This document shows, in pieces, positions 24,060-31,778 of a stretch of 64,000 nucleotides of DNA (positions are counted from its first letter, which is position 1; each line of letters opens with the position of its first letter). The stretch is from the NCBI RefSeq assembly GCF_963975745.1, contig NZ_CAXBIB010000016.1, positions 1-64,000 on the forward strand, in the 5' to 3' direction. The DNA comes from Parvibaculum sp963975745 (GTDB lineage Bacteria > Pseudomonadota > Alphaproteobacteria > Parvibaculales > Parvibaculaceae). The notes under the pieces were generated by a model. That model was given only the letters and a program-made list of their open reading frames with translations, did not search any database and had not been told where the DNA came from. The position numbers and the translations under genes are program-made.

Positions 24060-24479
24060 CTACCAATGCCCGATATTCTCCATCGAGGCCCAGGGTTCGG
24101 CCGGATCGAGCGGTTTTCCCTGCTGCAGCAACTCGATCGAGATATTGTCCGGCGAGCGCACAAAGGCCATGCGGCCGTCGCGGGGCGGGCGGTTGATGGT
24201 GACGCCGGCCTTCATCAGCCGGTCGCAGGTCGTATAGATATTCTCGACCTGATAGGCCAGATGGCCGAAATTGCGGCCCTCGTCCAGTTCTTCCGGATCC
24301 CAGTTCCAGGTCAGTTCGACCTGGGCGTCCTTCTGGCCGGGCGCCGCCAGGAAGACCAGGCTGAAGCGGCCGGCCTCGATGTCGAAGCGGCCGAGATTTT
24401 CGAGACCGAGCTTGTTGCAATAGAAGTCGAGCGACTTGTCGAGATCGCTGACACGGACCATCGTGTGCAGATATTTCAT
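24060..24479 (-). CDS. gloA: Glyoxalase I / lactoylglutathione lyase-like
   Basis: A vicinal-oxygen-chelate protein of 139 residues made of two beta-alpha-beta-beta-beta units. Metal-ligand candidates match glyoxalase I: H5 (KYLHTMVRV), Glu in QVELTW, His in NFGHLAYQV and Glu in SIELLQQ. FYCNKLGL and RMAFVRSPDN are further family motifs. It would convert the methylglyoxal-glutathione hemithioacetal to S-lactoylglutathione. The C-terminus (PLDPAEPWASMENIGHW) is longer than in E. coli GloA but common in alphaproteobacteria. Confidence 0.9.
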   Translation of the reverse strand: MKYLHTMVRVSDLDKSLDFYCNKLGLENLGRFDIEAGRFSLVFLAAPGQKDAQVELTWNWDPEELDEGRNFGHLAYQVENIYTTCDRLMKAGVTINRPPRDGRMAFVRSPDNISIELLQQGKPLDPAEPWASMENIGHW

Positions 24480-24553
24480 GTCACGCCTTTGCCGGGTGAG
24501 GGGGTTTCGGCCATCATCCGATATCGGCGGAAGAAGGTCAAAACGGACGCGGC

Positions 24554-25294
24554 ATGACGCAGCAACTGAAACGGGCTATCGAAGACGCGTATCGCGTGGT
24601 GGTGTTCACCGGTGCCGGGATCAGCACGGAATCGGGCATTCCCGACTTCCGCAGCCCCGGCGGGTTGTGGACGAAAATGGCGCCGATCGACTTCGCCGAT
24701 TTCATCCGCTCCGAGGAGCTGCGGCGGGAAGCGTGGCGGCGGAAATTCGAGATCGACAAGACCATCGTGACGGCCGAACCCAACAAGGGCCACATGGCCA
24801 TCGCCAAGCTGGTGGACATGGGCAAGGTCAGCCATGTCATCACGCAGAACATCGACAATCTGCATCAGAATTCCGGCGTGCCGCCCGAGCGGATCATCGA
24901 GCTGCATGGCAACGGCACCTATGCGAAATGCCTCGATTGCGGCGAGCGGCACGAGTTGCATGAGGTGAAGGCGATCTATGACGCATCGCCGGCCGCGCCG
25001 GTCTGCCGCTCATGCCGCGGCATCGTCAAGTCGGCGACGATTTCCTTCGGCCAGGCGATGCCGGAAGAAGAAATGCGCCGGGCCGAGGAGGCGACACTGG
25101 GCTGCGATCTGTTCCTGGCCATCGGGTCGTCGCTGCAGGTCTATCCGGCAGCCGGCTTTCCGATTCTTGCCCGGCGCAACGGCGCGACGCTGGCCATTCT
25201 CAACCGCGAGCCGACGCCGCTCGACGAGATCGCCGATCTTGTAATTCATGACGAGATCGGAGCGACGCTGGCGCCGGTCGCGATGCTGAATTAG
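24554..25294 (+). CDS. Sirtuin-type NAD-dependent protein deacylase
   Basis: The product has 246 residues. The NAD-binding motif GAGISTESGIPDFRSPGGLW is near residue 20. TQNIDNLHQNSG and ELHGN hold the catalytic Asn/Asp and His. Zinc ligands are two pairs, CLDCG and CRSCRG. IGSSLQVYPAAGFP is the C-terminal signature. It removes acyl groups from lysines using NAD; the acyl preference is not decided by sequence. It converges on the FecR-domain gene. Confidence 0.95.
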   Translation: MTQQLKRAIEDAYRVVVFTGAGISTESGIPDFRSPGGLWTKMAPIDFADFIRSEELRREAWRRKFEIDKTIVTAEPNKGHMAIAKLVDMGKVSHVITQNIDNLHQNSGVPPERIIELHGNGTYAKCLDCGERHELHEVKAIYDASPAAPVCRSCRGIVKSATISFGQAMPEEEMRRAEEATLGCDLFLAIGSSLQVYPAAGFPILARRNGATLAILNREPTPLDEIADLVIHDEIGATLAPVAMLN

Positions 25295-25315
25295 CCCGCG
25301 ACCGGCTGTTTGCGT

Positions 25316-26554
25316 CTAGCCTTTGTTCTTTCCCGGCGCGGCGCCCGAGTTGCCCGGGGCCGAGCCCGACTGTCCGGCTGTGGATCCGGCAAGGCCCGGG
25401 GCGGTGCCCGTTTGACCGGGCGTGGAGCCGGCAAGACCCGGCGCGGTACCCGACTGTCCAGGCGTGGAGCCCGAAAGGCCCGGGGCCGGGCCCGACTGGC
25501 CGGGTGCGGCGCCTGAAAGACCCGGGGCTGTACCCGACTGTCCGGGCGCGCTGCCCGAGAGACCCGGCGCGGCGCCCGACTGTCCGGGTGCGCTGCCCGA
25601 GAGCCCCGGCGCGGCGCCCGACTGTCCGGGCGCTGAGCCCGAAAGTCCCGGGGTTGAACCCGACTGGCCGGGGGCGCTGCCCGACTGGCCCGGAGCGGCG
25701 ATGGCCGCGACCTGCGGGCCGCCGTTTCCGGTTGCGCGAACCGCGGGTTCGCTGTCGGTATCCTCAGCCCGGGCGGCGTTGCCGTTGCCACGGTTGATGT
25801 CGAGACCGCGGGCGAGACCGTTGGTCGATTTGGCGATGTCCACCGCCGCGCGCCGTTCGGTATGGATTTCCATCGCCTTGCCGGCGTTGCGTGTCCGGTC
25901 TTCGACCTTGGGGGCCACGCGGGGCGTGTCCTGCGCGCGTGCCGCATCCTTGCCGCGCTGAACCGGTTCCGCGCCGGGTCCGCTGACCTTGAGCCCGTTG
26001 CCCTTGCCGGCCAGCGTATGGGCCGTCTGACCGGGCCGGATCATGCCCACATCGCCGGTGTCGAGGTCGATCGTTTCGACCGCCCCTTCCATGACATGAA
26101 CGGCGGCGCCTTCGGCATCGACCGAGACGGTGAATTTCGTGCCCTTGACGACGGCGGCAAGATAAGGGGTTTCGACCTCGAAATGCTGACGGTCCTGCTT
26201 GTCGACCTGCAGGAGAATGGTGCCGACACGCTGGAGGATGCGCGTCATGCCGCCGCTATCGCTGTCGGGCGAGACCGCAATCGAGCTGTTGGGGGAGACC
26301 ATGATGGATTCGGTGCCGCGCGAAAGAACCACGCGTCCCGTCGTGCCGGTCTCGATCACCGCGCCCGGCGCGACCGTGCCGTTCGGCGTCAGGGACACCG
26401 GCATCGCACCGTCGGTCTGGATGTAGGCTTCGCCCGACATCATTTCGACATGCCATGTGGCGGGGCTTCCTGCATGCGCGGATGATGCGGCGAGCATCAG
26501 GGTGGCTGCAGCGAGAATTCTTCCACTGGTCCACTTGCGATGTGTACGGAGCAT
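25316..26554 (-). CDS. Secreted FecR-domain protein with PGxSGxx heptad-repeat tail
   Basis: The product has 412 residues from ATG 26554, which has a strong AGGAGG at 26563-26568 (an upstream ATG at 26593 is less likely). Order: signal peptide ending SSAHA (about residue 29), FecR domain about 40-190 (GAVIETGTTGRVVLSRG, SIAVSP, FEVETPYLAAVVKGTKFTVSV, VMEGAVETIDL), charged linker about 190-285, then 17 heptads PG[QL]SG[SAT][AT] at 288-406 and a PGKNKG end. Membrane-spanning FecR anti-sigma features are absent; this is the periplasmic/secreted FecR type. Divergent from the TpsB gene across two CtrA-type boxes. It may be the exported or surface-linked partner of TpsB. Confidence 0.85.
   Translation of the reverse strand: MLRTHRKWTSGRILAAATLMLAASSAHAGSPATWHVEMMSGEAYIQTDGAMPVSLTPNGTVAPGAVIETGTTGRVVLSRGTESIMVSPNSSIAVSPDSDSGGMTRILQRVGTILLQVDKQDRQHFEVETPYLAAVVKGTKFTVSVDAEGAAVHVMEGAVETIDLDTGDVGMIRPGQTAHTLAGKGNGLKVSGPGAEPVQRGKDAARAQDTPRVAPKVEDRTRNAGKAMEIHTERRAAVDIAKSTNGLARGLDINRGNGNAARAEDTDSEPAVRATGNGGPQVAAIAAPGQSGSAPGQSGSTPGLSGSAPGQSGAAPGLSGSAPGQSGAAPGLSGSAPGQSGTAPGLSGAAPGQSGPAPGLSGSTPGQSGTAPGLAGSTPGQTGTAPGLAGSTAGQSGSAPGNSGAAPGKNKG
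25337..25693 (-). repeat. 21-bp tandem repeats encoding 17 PGxSGxx heptads
   Basis: Seventeen 21-bp units, many alternating CAG (Q) and CTT/CTC (L) at the third codon, so the higher-order unit is 42 bp (PGQSGxA-PGLSGxA). Sequence drift at wobble positions shows the array is not freshly amplified. One unit starts AGQSG in place of PGQSG. Confidence 0.9.
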
Positions 26555-26635
26555 ATGCGTGGCCTCCTGGCCTCGTTGACTGACCATATTCATACCACGG
26601 CCAATTGCCGGATTTTTGGCTTCTTCTTCCGCTGG

Positions 26636-26650
26636 TTAAGTCGCTCTTAA
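26636..26650. promoter_or_regulatory. CtrA-type box 1 (TTAA-N7-TTAA)
   Basis: TTAAGTCGCTCTTAA is a perfect full CtrA-type site in the FecR/TpsB divergent region, 82 nt upstream of the FecR start. CtrA is the alphaproteobacterial cell-cycle and motility response regulator. Binding is inferred. Confidence 0.7.
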
Positions 26651-26690
26651 TGCCGGACGGGCTCTACTGGCAGCGAGGTGCTGTCAGTGG

Positions 26691-26705
26691 TTAAGGGGGC
26701 GTTAA
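26691..26705. promoter_or_regulatory. CtrA-type box 2 (TTAA-N7-TTAA)
   Basis: TTAAGGGGGCGTTAA is a second perfect site, 55 nt downstream of the first and 78 nt upstream of the TpsB start. Two such AT-dependent sites in 70 nt of GC-rich DNA are unlikely by chance. Confidence 0.7.
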
Positions 26706-26782
26706 CGCCTGACGATCTTTCGGGAGGCCGTTTTGTCCAGCGACGACGAAATGGACATTCGGGCGGCAGGGGGCTCGATCGG

Positions 26783-28492
26783 ATGAAATTGAACATGCAC
26801 GGCAAAAAGGGAAAACCGGCGCAAGCGATCGGACTTGCGGCGGCCATCGCGCTTGTCCCTGCGACGACGCCGGCGACGCTCCGTGCCGCTCCACTGGACC
26901 CGACCCAGGTCGAAAGGGGACTGCAGGACAGCGAACGGCGCTTCGTGCCGGCGGCGCCGCGTGGCGAAGGTCCGGCGATCGAGACAAGGGCCGAGGGTGC
27001 GGCGATGCAGGACACCGGCACGTTTCTGCTTGCCGGCGTCCAGCTCAGCGGCGCCGATCTGCTTCCGGCGGACGATCTTGTATCCGCCTACGAATCCCAT
27101 GTGGCGACGGAAGTCGACGAGCAGACGATCATGAAGATCGTCGAACGGATCACCAATCGTCTCAAGGATGCCGGATACCCGCTTTCCTATGCGCGAATTC
27201 CGCCGCAGCATATCGTGGCCGGCATCCTGACGATCGACATCGTGGCCGGCCGTGTCGGTACGTTGACCATGACCGGCACCGAGACCCCTGAACGCTACCG
27301 CCCGATGTTCCGGACGCTTCTGGAGACACCGGTGACGACGCAGGATCTGCTGGAACGTGCGATCCTGCTCCTGCACGACAGCGCCGGCGTGTCGGTTTCG
27401 GACATCGCGCTGCAGGAGGATGAGGAAGGACAGGGCGTCTACGAACTCGCGCTCACCCTGATCGAGAAGCCGCTCGAATTTTCTATCTATGCCGACAATC
27501 GCGGCACGCGCGCGGCAGGTCCCCTGCAGCTCGGGCTTTCGGCCGCCTACAACAATCCGGCCGGACTCAACGATCAACTGGGCCTGACCTATTTCACCAC
27601 GCCGGAAACACCGGAGGAACTTCAGTATTTTCAGGGCAGCTATCTGCTGCCGGTCGGATCGTCCGGTCTCACGATGCGGATTTCATCAACTTACAGCCAG
27701 GTCGATGCCGGCGGCAGCCTTTCCAGCGTCGGAACGGAAAGCAGCGCCTTCAGCACCAGCCTGGCCTTGCGCTATCCGCTCAGGCGCAGCCGCAGCATGT
27801 CAATATGGATCGGGGCGAAGGCCGACTTCCGGGATGCGCGCGAGGAAAATGATTTCGGCACCGTGTTCGATGACCGGCTTGTCGTGTTGCGCGGCAGCGT
27901 CGACTATTCGTCGACGGATGACTACGGGGGGCGGAATTTCGTTGCGATCGAAGTCAGCCATGGCCTGACAGTTGCCGGTGCTTCTGAACGTGGCGATCCC
28001 GCCTTGTCGCGGGCCGATGGCGGCGGATCCTTCACCAAGCTGAGCGGCGAAATCCACCGGCAGCAGGAGCTTTTCATCGCCGGACTTTCGCTTTCGGCCC
28101 GGCTGGCCGGTCAGATGTCGTCGGTGCCGCTGCTGTCGGCGGAGGAATTCGGTCTTGGCGGCGCACGTTTCGGGCGGGCCTATCAGTATGGCGAACTGAC
28201 CGGAGATGACGGTCTGGCCGGCTCGCTCGAACTCGGCTATTCGCCCACAATGACCGCCGGTCCGGTTTCGTCGCCGACCGGCTACCTGTTCTATGATATC
28301 GGCGCAGTATGGAACGGCGACGGTCTTCCGCCGGGCCGAACGTCTCTCGCCTCCGCGGGTGCCGGCTTGCGCTTCAGGCTGGGCGAGAGCGCCCATGTCG
28401 GGCTGGAAATCGCCAAGCCCCTGACCAGGGATGCCGATGAAGGAAACGGGCGCGATCCGCGGTTCTTCTTTTCGCTTGCCGTCAATTTCTAG
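26783..28492 (+). CDS. ShlB/FhaC/HecB-type two-partner secretion transporter (TpsB)
   Basis: The product has 569 residues from ATG 26783 (a start at 26678 would add 35). Order: signal region (AIGLAAAIALVPATTPATLRA), POTRA-like domains about 60-240 (FLLAGVQLSGADLLP; AGYPLSYARIPPQHIVAGILTIDIVAGRVG; DIALQED), then a 16-strand barrel. The barrel holds EFGLGGARFGRAYQYGEL, equivalent to the FhaC L6 motif region, and ends in an aromatic C-terminal strand FFFSLAVNF. Such proteins export large TpsA proteins across the outer membrane. No TpsA (TPS-domain, filamentous) gene is present. The FecR protein next door and the kinase suggest a dedicated, regulated module. Confidence 0.87.
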   Translation: MKLNMHGKKGKPAQAIGLAAAIALVPATTPATLRAAPLDPTQVERGLQDSERRFVPAAPRGEGPAIETRAEGAAMQDTGTFLLAGVQLSGADLLPADDLVSAYESHVATEVDEQTIMKIVERITNRLKDAGYPLSYARIPPQHIVAGILTIDIVAGRVGTLTMTGTETPERYRPMFRTLLETPVTTQDLLERAILLLHDSAGVSVSDIALQEDEEGQGVYELALTLIEKPLEFSIYADNRGTRAAGPLQLGLSAAYNNPAGLNDQLGLTYFTTPETPEELQYFQGSYLLPVGSSGLTMRISSTYSQVDAGGSLSSVGTESSAFSTSLALRYPLRRSRSMSIWIGAKADFRDAREENDFGTVFDDRLVVLRGSVDYSSTDDYGGRNFVAIEVSHGLTVAGASERGDPALSRADGGGSFTKLSGEIHRQQELFIAGLSLSARLAGQMSSVPLLSAEEFGLGGARFGRAYQYGELTGDDGLAGSLELGYSPTMTAGPVSSPTGYLFYDIGAVWNGDGLPPGRTSLASAGAGLRFRLGESAHVGLEIAKPLTRDADEGNGRDPRFFFSLAVNF

Positions 28493-28511
28493 AATCGTAT
28501 TGCGGCGCGGC

Positions 28512-28541
28512 CGGCATCCGGCATCCGGCATCCGGCATCTG
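28512..28541. repeat. Short tandem repeat, GGCATCC x4
   Basis: The heptanucleotide GGCATCC is repeated four times; the last unit has T for C. It lies in the 58-nt gap between the convergent TpsB and kinase genes. Length change by slippage is possible. No terminator T-run is seen. Confidence 0.8.
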
Positions 28542-28550
28542 GCAAAGGCT

Positions 28551-30779
28551 TCAGGCGCCGGCGAGGGCCGAGGCGGCGCGATCCTCGGTGGGACGCAGAC
28601 GGTCTGGCGGAAACAGCAGCGTGACGGTTGTTCCCTCGTGGGGAACGCTTTCGATCCGCAGCCGGCCGCCATGAAGATTCATATAGGCATTGACGAGAGC
28701 AAGGCCCAGACCCGTGCCTTCATGGCTGCGGGAGAGCGATCCGTCGGCCTGGTAGAACGGTTCGGTGACACGCGCGATGTCTTCCGCGGCAATGCCGATG
28801 CCGGTATCGGCGACGGCGAGGGAGAGCCCGCCATCCGCTGCGATTGCGGTGCGGATCGTGATGCGCCCGCTCGGCTTGCTGAATTTCGCGGCATTGGAGA
28901 GGAGATTGGTCAGCATCTGCTTGAACAGACTGGCATCCGCGTTGAGCGCTGCGGAACCGTGGCCGTAATCGGCCACGAATGACTTGTCCGGTGCTTCCTT
29001 CCAGGATCGGGCGATACCGATGCAGGAATCCGTGACTTCGGCGACATCGATGTTCTCGTCGACCAGCTCGACCTTGTGCGAGTCGATGCGCGAGAGATCC
29101 AGAATGTCGTTGACGGTCATCAGCAGGTGTCTGCCGCTGTCGGCGATATCCGTTGCGTATTGGCGGTATCTTCCGTCACCCAGCGGACCGAAAATTTCGG
29201 TCGTCATCAGCTCGGAGAATCCGATGATCGCGTTCAACGGCGTCCGGAGCTCATGGCCCATATTGGCAATGAATTCGGTCTTGGCCCGGCTGGCTTCCTG
29301 CTCCTGACGATGCGCCGTCCGGATCGCTTCCTCCGCCGCGTGCCGTTCGGTCACGTCGTGGAAGGTATAGGTCACGAGTTCGCGCATCGTGGTTTCATCG
29401 TCCGACAGCGTTCGCGGGACGCGCGAATGGCTCAGCGTGTAGCGCAGGCAGCGGGTCTTTTCTGGATCGGAGGAGTTTTCGAGCAGATATTCCCGTGGAA
29501 ACGCCCCCTCGGCCTCGGTCGCCTGCAGCAGCGTTGCCGGAAGCACTTCCGAAAGCCGCATTTCCAGCGCGTGACGCTCGCCGTCGATGGCGAACAGTTG
29601 TCTGGCGACCGGGTTGATCATTTCGATCTGCCCCTCGGTATCGGCAATGATGATCGCGTCGGGACTGTCATTGACCACGCTGGTGGTCAGCAGGCGGCGA
29701 TATTCATTCTCCAGCCGCTGCCGCCGGATGTGCCGGCGCTGCCGGGCAATCTCCGAAAGTATGGAGTTCGCACAGACAAGCAGGATGGCGACCGACCATG
29801 CGGCCGTGTTCAGGTCGATGGCGTGATCCCGGAACAGGAGAAACCCGATGGCCTGCAGCGTGACCAGCGCGACGATGCCGATCAGTTGCAGCTGGAGCCA
29901 GGACATCCGCCTTTGCAGGAAGAAACCGGCAAATACGATGACGACAAGGCCGGCGATCACGGCAGGCGTGTCCGTCTGCCGAATGACCGTCCCCGTGGCA
30001 AGTGTCTCATAGGCCATGGCCTGAATGGCGGGACCCGACATCACGCCATGCTTCGGCACGGCGAATTGATCGCCGAGTTCGACAGCCGTTGCGCCGATGA
30101 TGAACTTCCGGCCTTCGATCTGATCCCGGCCGACTTCGCCGTTCAGCAGATCGATATAGGAGATCCTCGGGATCTCATGCGTGTTGATGCTGTAATTGGT
30201 ATGAAAGAACGGCTTCTCCCTGTCGGCGCGTCCCGCGAGGAGAGCAGGAAGAGAAAAATAGAACTGTCCATCGATCTCGACACCGTAGGACCCGCGCCGC
30301 ACGCGGCCGTCCCGCTCGGGCGACACATTGACATTGCCGAGCCATGCATGCTGTTCGAACAGCGCCATCGGGCGCGTGACGACGATTTCGCTGGTCGTGT
30401 TTCTGTCGCCGTCGCGCTGAAAGAAGATCGGCAGGATAATGCGGCCCGATGCCCGGGCGAAGGCTTCTGCCAGAATGGCGCTGTCTTCGGGATAGCTCTC
30501 GCCGCTGAGGTCGATGTCGAGTGCAATCTGGTCGGCGCCGTTCTCGATCAGGATGTCGACGACCCGCGCATGTGTCCGCCGCGATATCGGCCACTGGTCG
30601 AGTGCGCGCAATGTCCGGACATCGATGGCCACGACCGCAAGGGTCCCGGTCGGCTCGATGTCGACAAGATCCATGCGCCGGTCGAGGGTCCAGAGGTCAA
30701 TGTCCTCCCACACCCCGCCAACGCTCAGGATGGCGGTTGTCAGAAGGAGAGCGATCGAAACGACAAGCTGCTTCACCAT
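28551..30779 (-). CDS. CHASE2-PAS hybrid sensor histidine kinase
   Basis: The product has 742 residues. Order: N-terminal helix (5-22), extracytoplasmic CHASE2 domain about 25-265 (DLWTLDRRMDL, VVAIDVRTLRALDQWPISRR, FIIGATAVELGDQF), three helices about 270-345, coiled segment, PAS about 365-470 (DSPDAIIIADTEGQIEMINP), HisKA with phospho-acceptor H509 (NMGHELRTPLNAIIGFSEL) and HATPase_c (LLSNAAKFS, VADTGIGI, GTGLGLALV). There is no receiver domain, and no response regulator gene is adjacent. CHASE2 proteins are often found beside FecR-domain genes (general knowledge), which supports a functional link here. Confidence 0.93.
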   Translation of the reverse strand: MVKQLVVSIALLLTTAILSVGGVWEDIDLWTLDRRMDLVDIEPTGTLAVVAIDVRTLRALDQWPISRRTHARVVDILIENGADQIALDIDLSGESYPEDSAILAEAFARASGRIILPIFFQRDGDRNTTSEIVVTRPMALFEQHAWLGNVNVSPERDGRVRRGSYGVEIDGQFYFSLPALLAGRADREKPFFHTNYSINTHEIPRISYIDLLNGEVGRDQIEGRKFIIGATAVELGDQFAVPKHGVMSGPAIQAMAYETLATGTVIRQTDTPAVIAGLVVIVFAGFFLQRRMSWLQLQLIGIVALVTLQAIGFLLFRDHAIDLNTAAWSVAILLVCANSILSEIARQRRHIRRQRLENEYRRLLTTSVVNDSPDAIIIADTEGQIEMINPVARQLFAIDGERHALEMRLSEVLPATLLQATEAEGAFPREYLLENSSDPEKTRCLRYTLSHSRVPRTLSDDETTMRELVTYTFHDVTERHAAEEAIRTAHRQEQEASRAKTEFIANMGHELRTPLNAIIGFSELMTTEIFGPLGDGRYRQYATDIADSGRHLLMTVNDILDLSRIDSHKVELVDENIDVAEVTDSCIGIARSWKEAPDKSFVADYGHGSAALNADASLFKQMLTNLLSNAAKFSKPSGRITIRTAIAADGGLSLAVADTGIGIAAEDIARVTEPFYQADGSLSRSHEGTGLGLALVNAYMNLHGGRLRIESVPHEGTTVTLLFPPDRLRPTEDRAASALAGA

Positions 30780-30942
30780 TCCCTCGACGGCGGAATGCCA
30801 CGCGATTCCTGTTGGTCCCCGATGGAGGATGGTCAGGAAACGTTAACATTTGCTGTCACGTAGTCGTGATTCGTCGCACTTCGGCCGGCGTCTGACGGTT
30901 CGGGGCGCGTGGCAGAATACCGAGATATCGAGCGGCGCCGGG

Positions 30943-31677
30943 TCAGCGCGCCGTTGCCCAGCCGCCTGCGACCGGGATCAGCTGTCCGGTGATGAAATCC
31001 GATGTCGGGCCGGCGAGAAAGGCGACAATGGCGGCCGCTTCCTCCGGCTTGCCGAGGCGCCGCAGCGGGATATTCGACAGGATCTTGTCGCGCGATTTGG
31101 GGTCTTCCAGCAGCGATGCCGGGAAGTAATCGGGGCTCTCGATGAAGTTGAAGGCCAGCGCGTTGACCTGGATATTGAAGCCGGCAAGCTCCTTGGCCAG
31201 CGTCAGCGCCAGCGCATTGGCGGCACCGCGGGCAGCCGCATAGATGCTGTAGTTCGGAATGCCGTTCAGCGGCGCGGCGGAAGAGAGAAACAGCACCTTG
31301 CCGGCCTTCTGCTTCTTCATCTGCGGCACGGCGGCCCGGGTCATGGCGAAGGACTTGAAGACCAGCGCCTCGAAAGTCTCGTGCAAGTCCTCGTCGGTCG
31401 CTTCGTCGACGGCGCCGCGCACGGCCGGCCAGGCATCGTTGTTGATGAGGACGTCGAGACGGTTCTCGGCCTTCAGCACGGCGGCAATGGCGGCATGCGG
31501 GTCCTGCTCGGCCAGCGCCTTGACGCCCGGGAGCCTGGTCTCGAAATCGCTTCGCGCCGAAGCGTCGGTGAAGCTGGCATCGACGCCGTAGACGGCCGCG
31601 CCTTCCGCAAGGAGAGCCCGCGCCGAAGGCCCGCCGACGAAATGAGCGATGTCGGTGATCAGAATGCTGCGTGCCAT
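30943..31677 (-). CDS. Probable halohydrin dehalogenase (SDR-derived, HheA/B/C-like)
   Basis: An SDR-fold protein of 244 residues lacking the Rossmann TGxxxGxG. In its place is T8-x4-F13-x-G15 (TDIAHFVG). The catalytic set is S133-x12-Y146-x3-R150 (YAAAR), with Arg instead of the SDR Lys. These two motifs together define halohydrin dehalogenases, which use no NAD(P) and expel halide from vicinal haloalcohols to give epoxides. The halide-site region reads NFIESPDYFPASLLEDP, close to HheA-type proteins as I recall them, as is VDASFTDASARSDFE. S133, Y146 and R150 are each one residue on from the HheC numbering 132/145/149. Substrate and subtype are not determined. A cofactor-independent SDR pseudoenzyme is the alternative. 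Confidence 0.85.
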   Translation of the reverse strand: MARSILITDIAHFVGGPSARALLAEGAAVYGVDASFTDASARSDFETRLPGVKALAEQDPHAAIAAVLKAENRLDVLINNDAWPAVRGAVDEATDEDLHETFEALVFKSFAMTRAAVPQMKKQKAGKVLFLSSAAPLNGIPNYSIYAAARGAANALALTLAKELAGFNIQVNALAFNFIESPDYFPASLLEDPKSRDKILSNIPLRRLGKPEEAAAIVAFLAGPTSDFITGQLIPVAGGWATAR

Positions 31678-31778
31678 GAGGCTCCCCCGGTCGGCGTGAA
31701 ATCGCGATTGTCAGCGCTTGTGCGGCCATGACACTGTGGCGGCCGGACGTATGACATGACAAGAGGGAAACGCGATCC

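Noticed and set aside
25334..25700. Regular spacing suggestive of a CRISPR array
   Set aside because: The 21-bp units are contiguous, in frame, and encode the PGxSGxx heptads; there are no unique spacers and no cas genes.
29076..30863. 595-codon open frame opposite the CHASE2 kinase
   Set aside because: Antisense shadow; the kinase frame has all expected domains.
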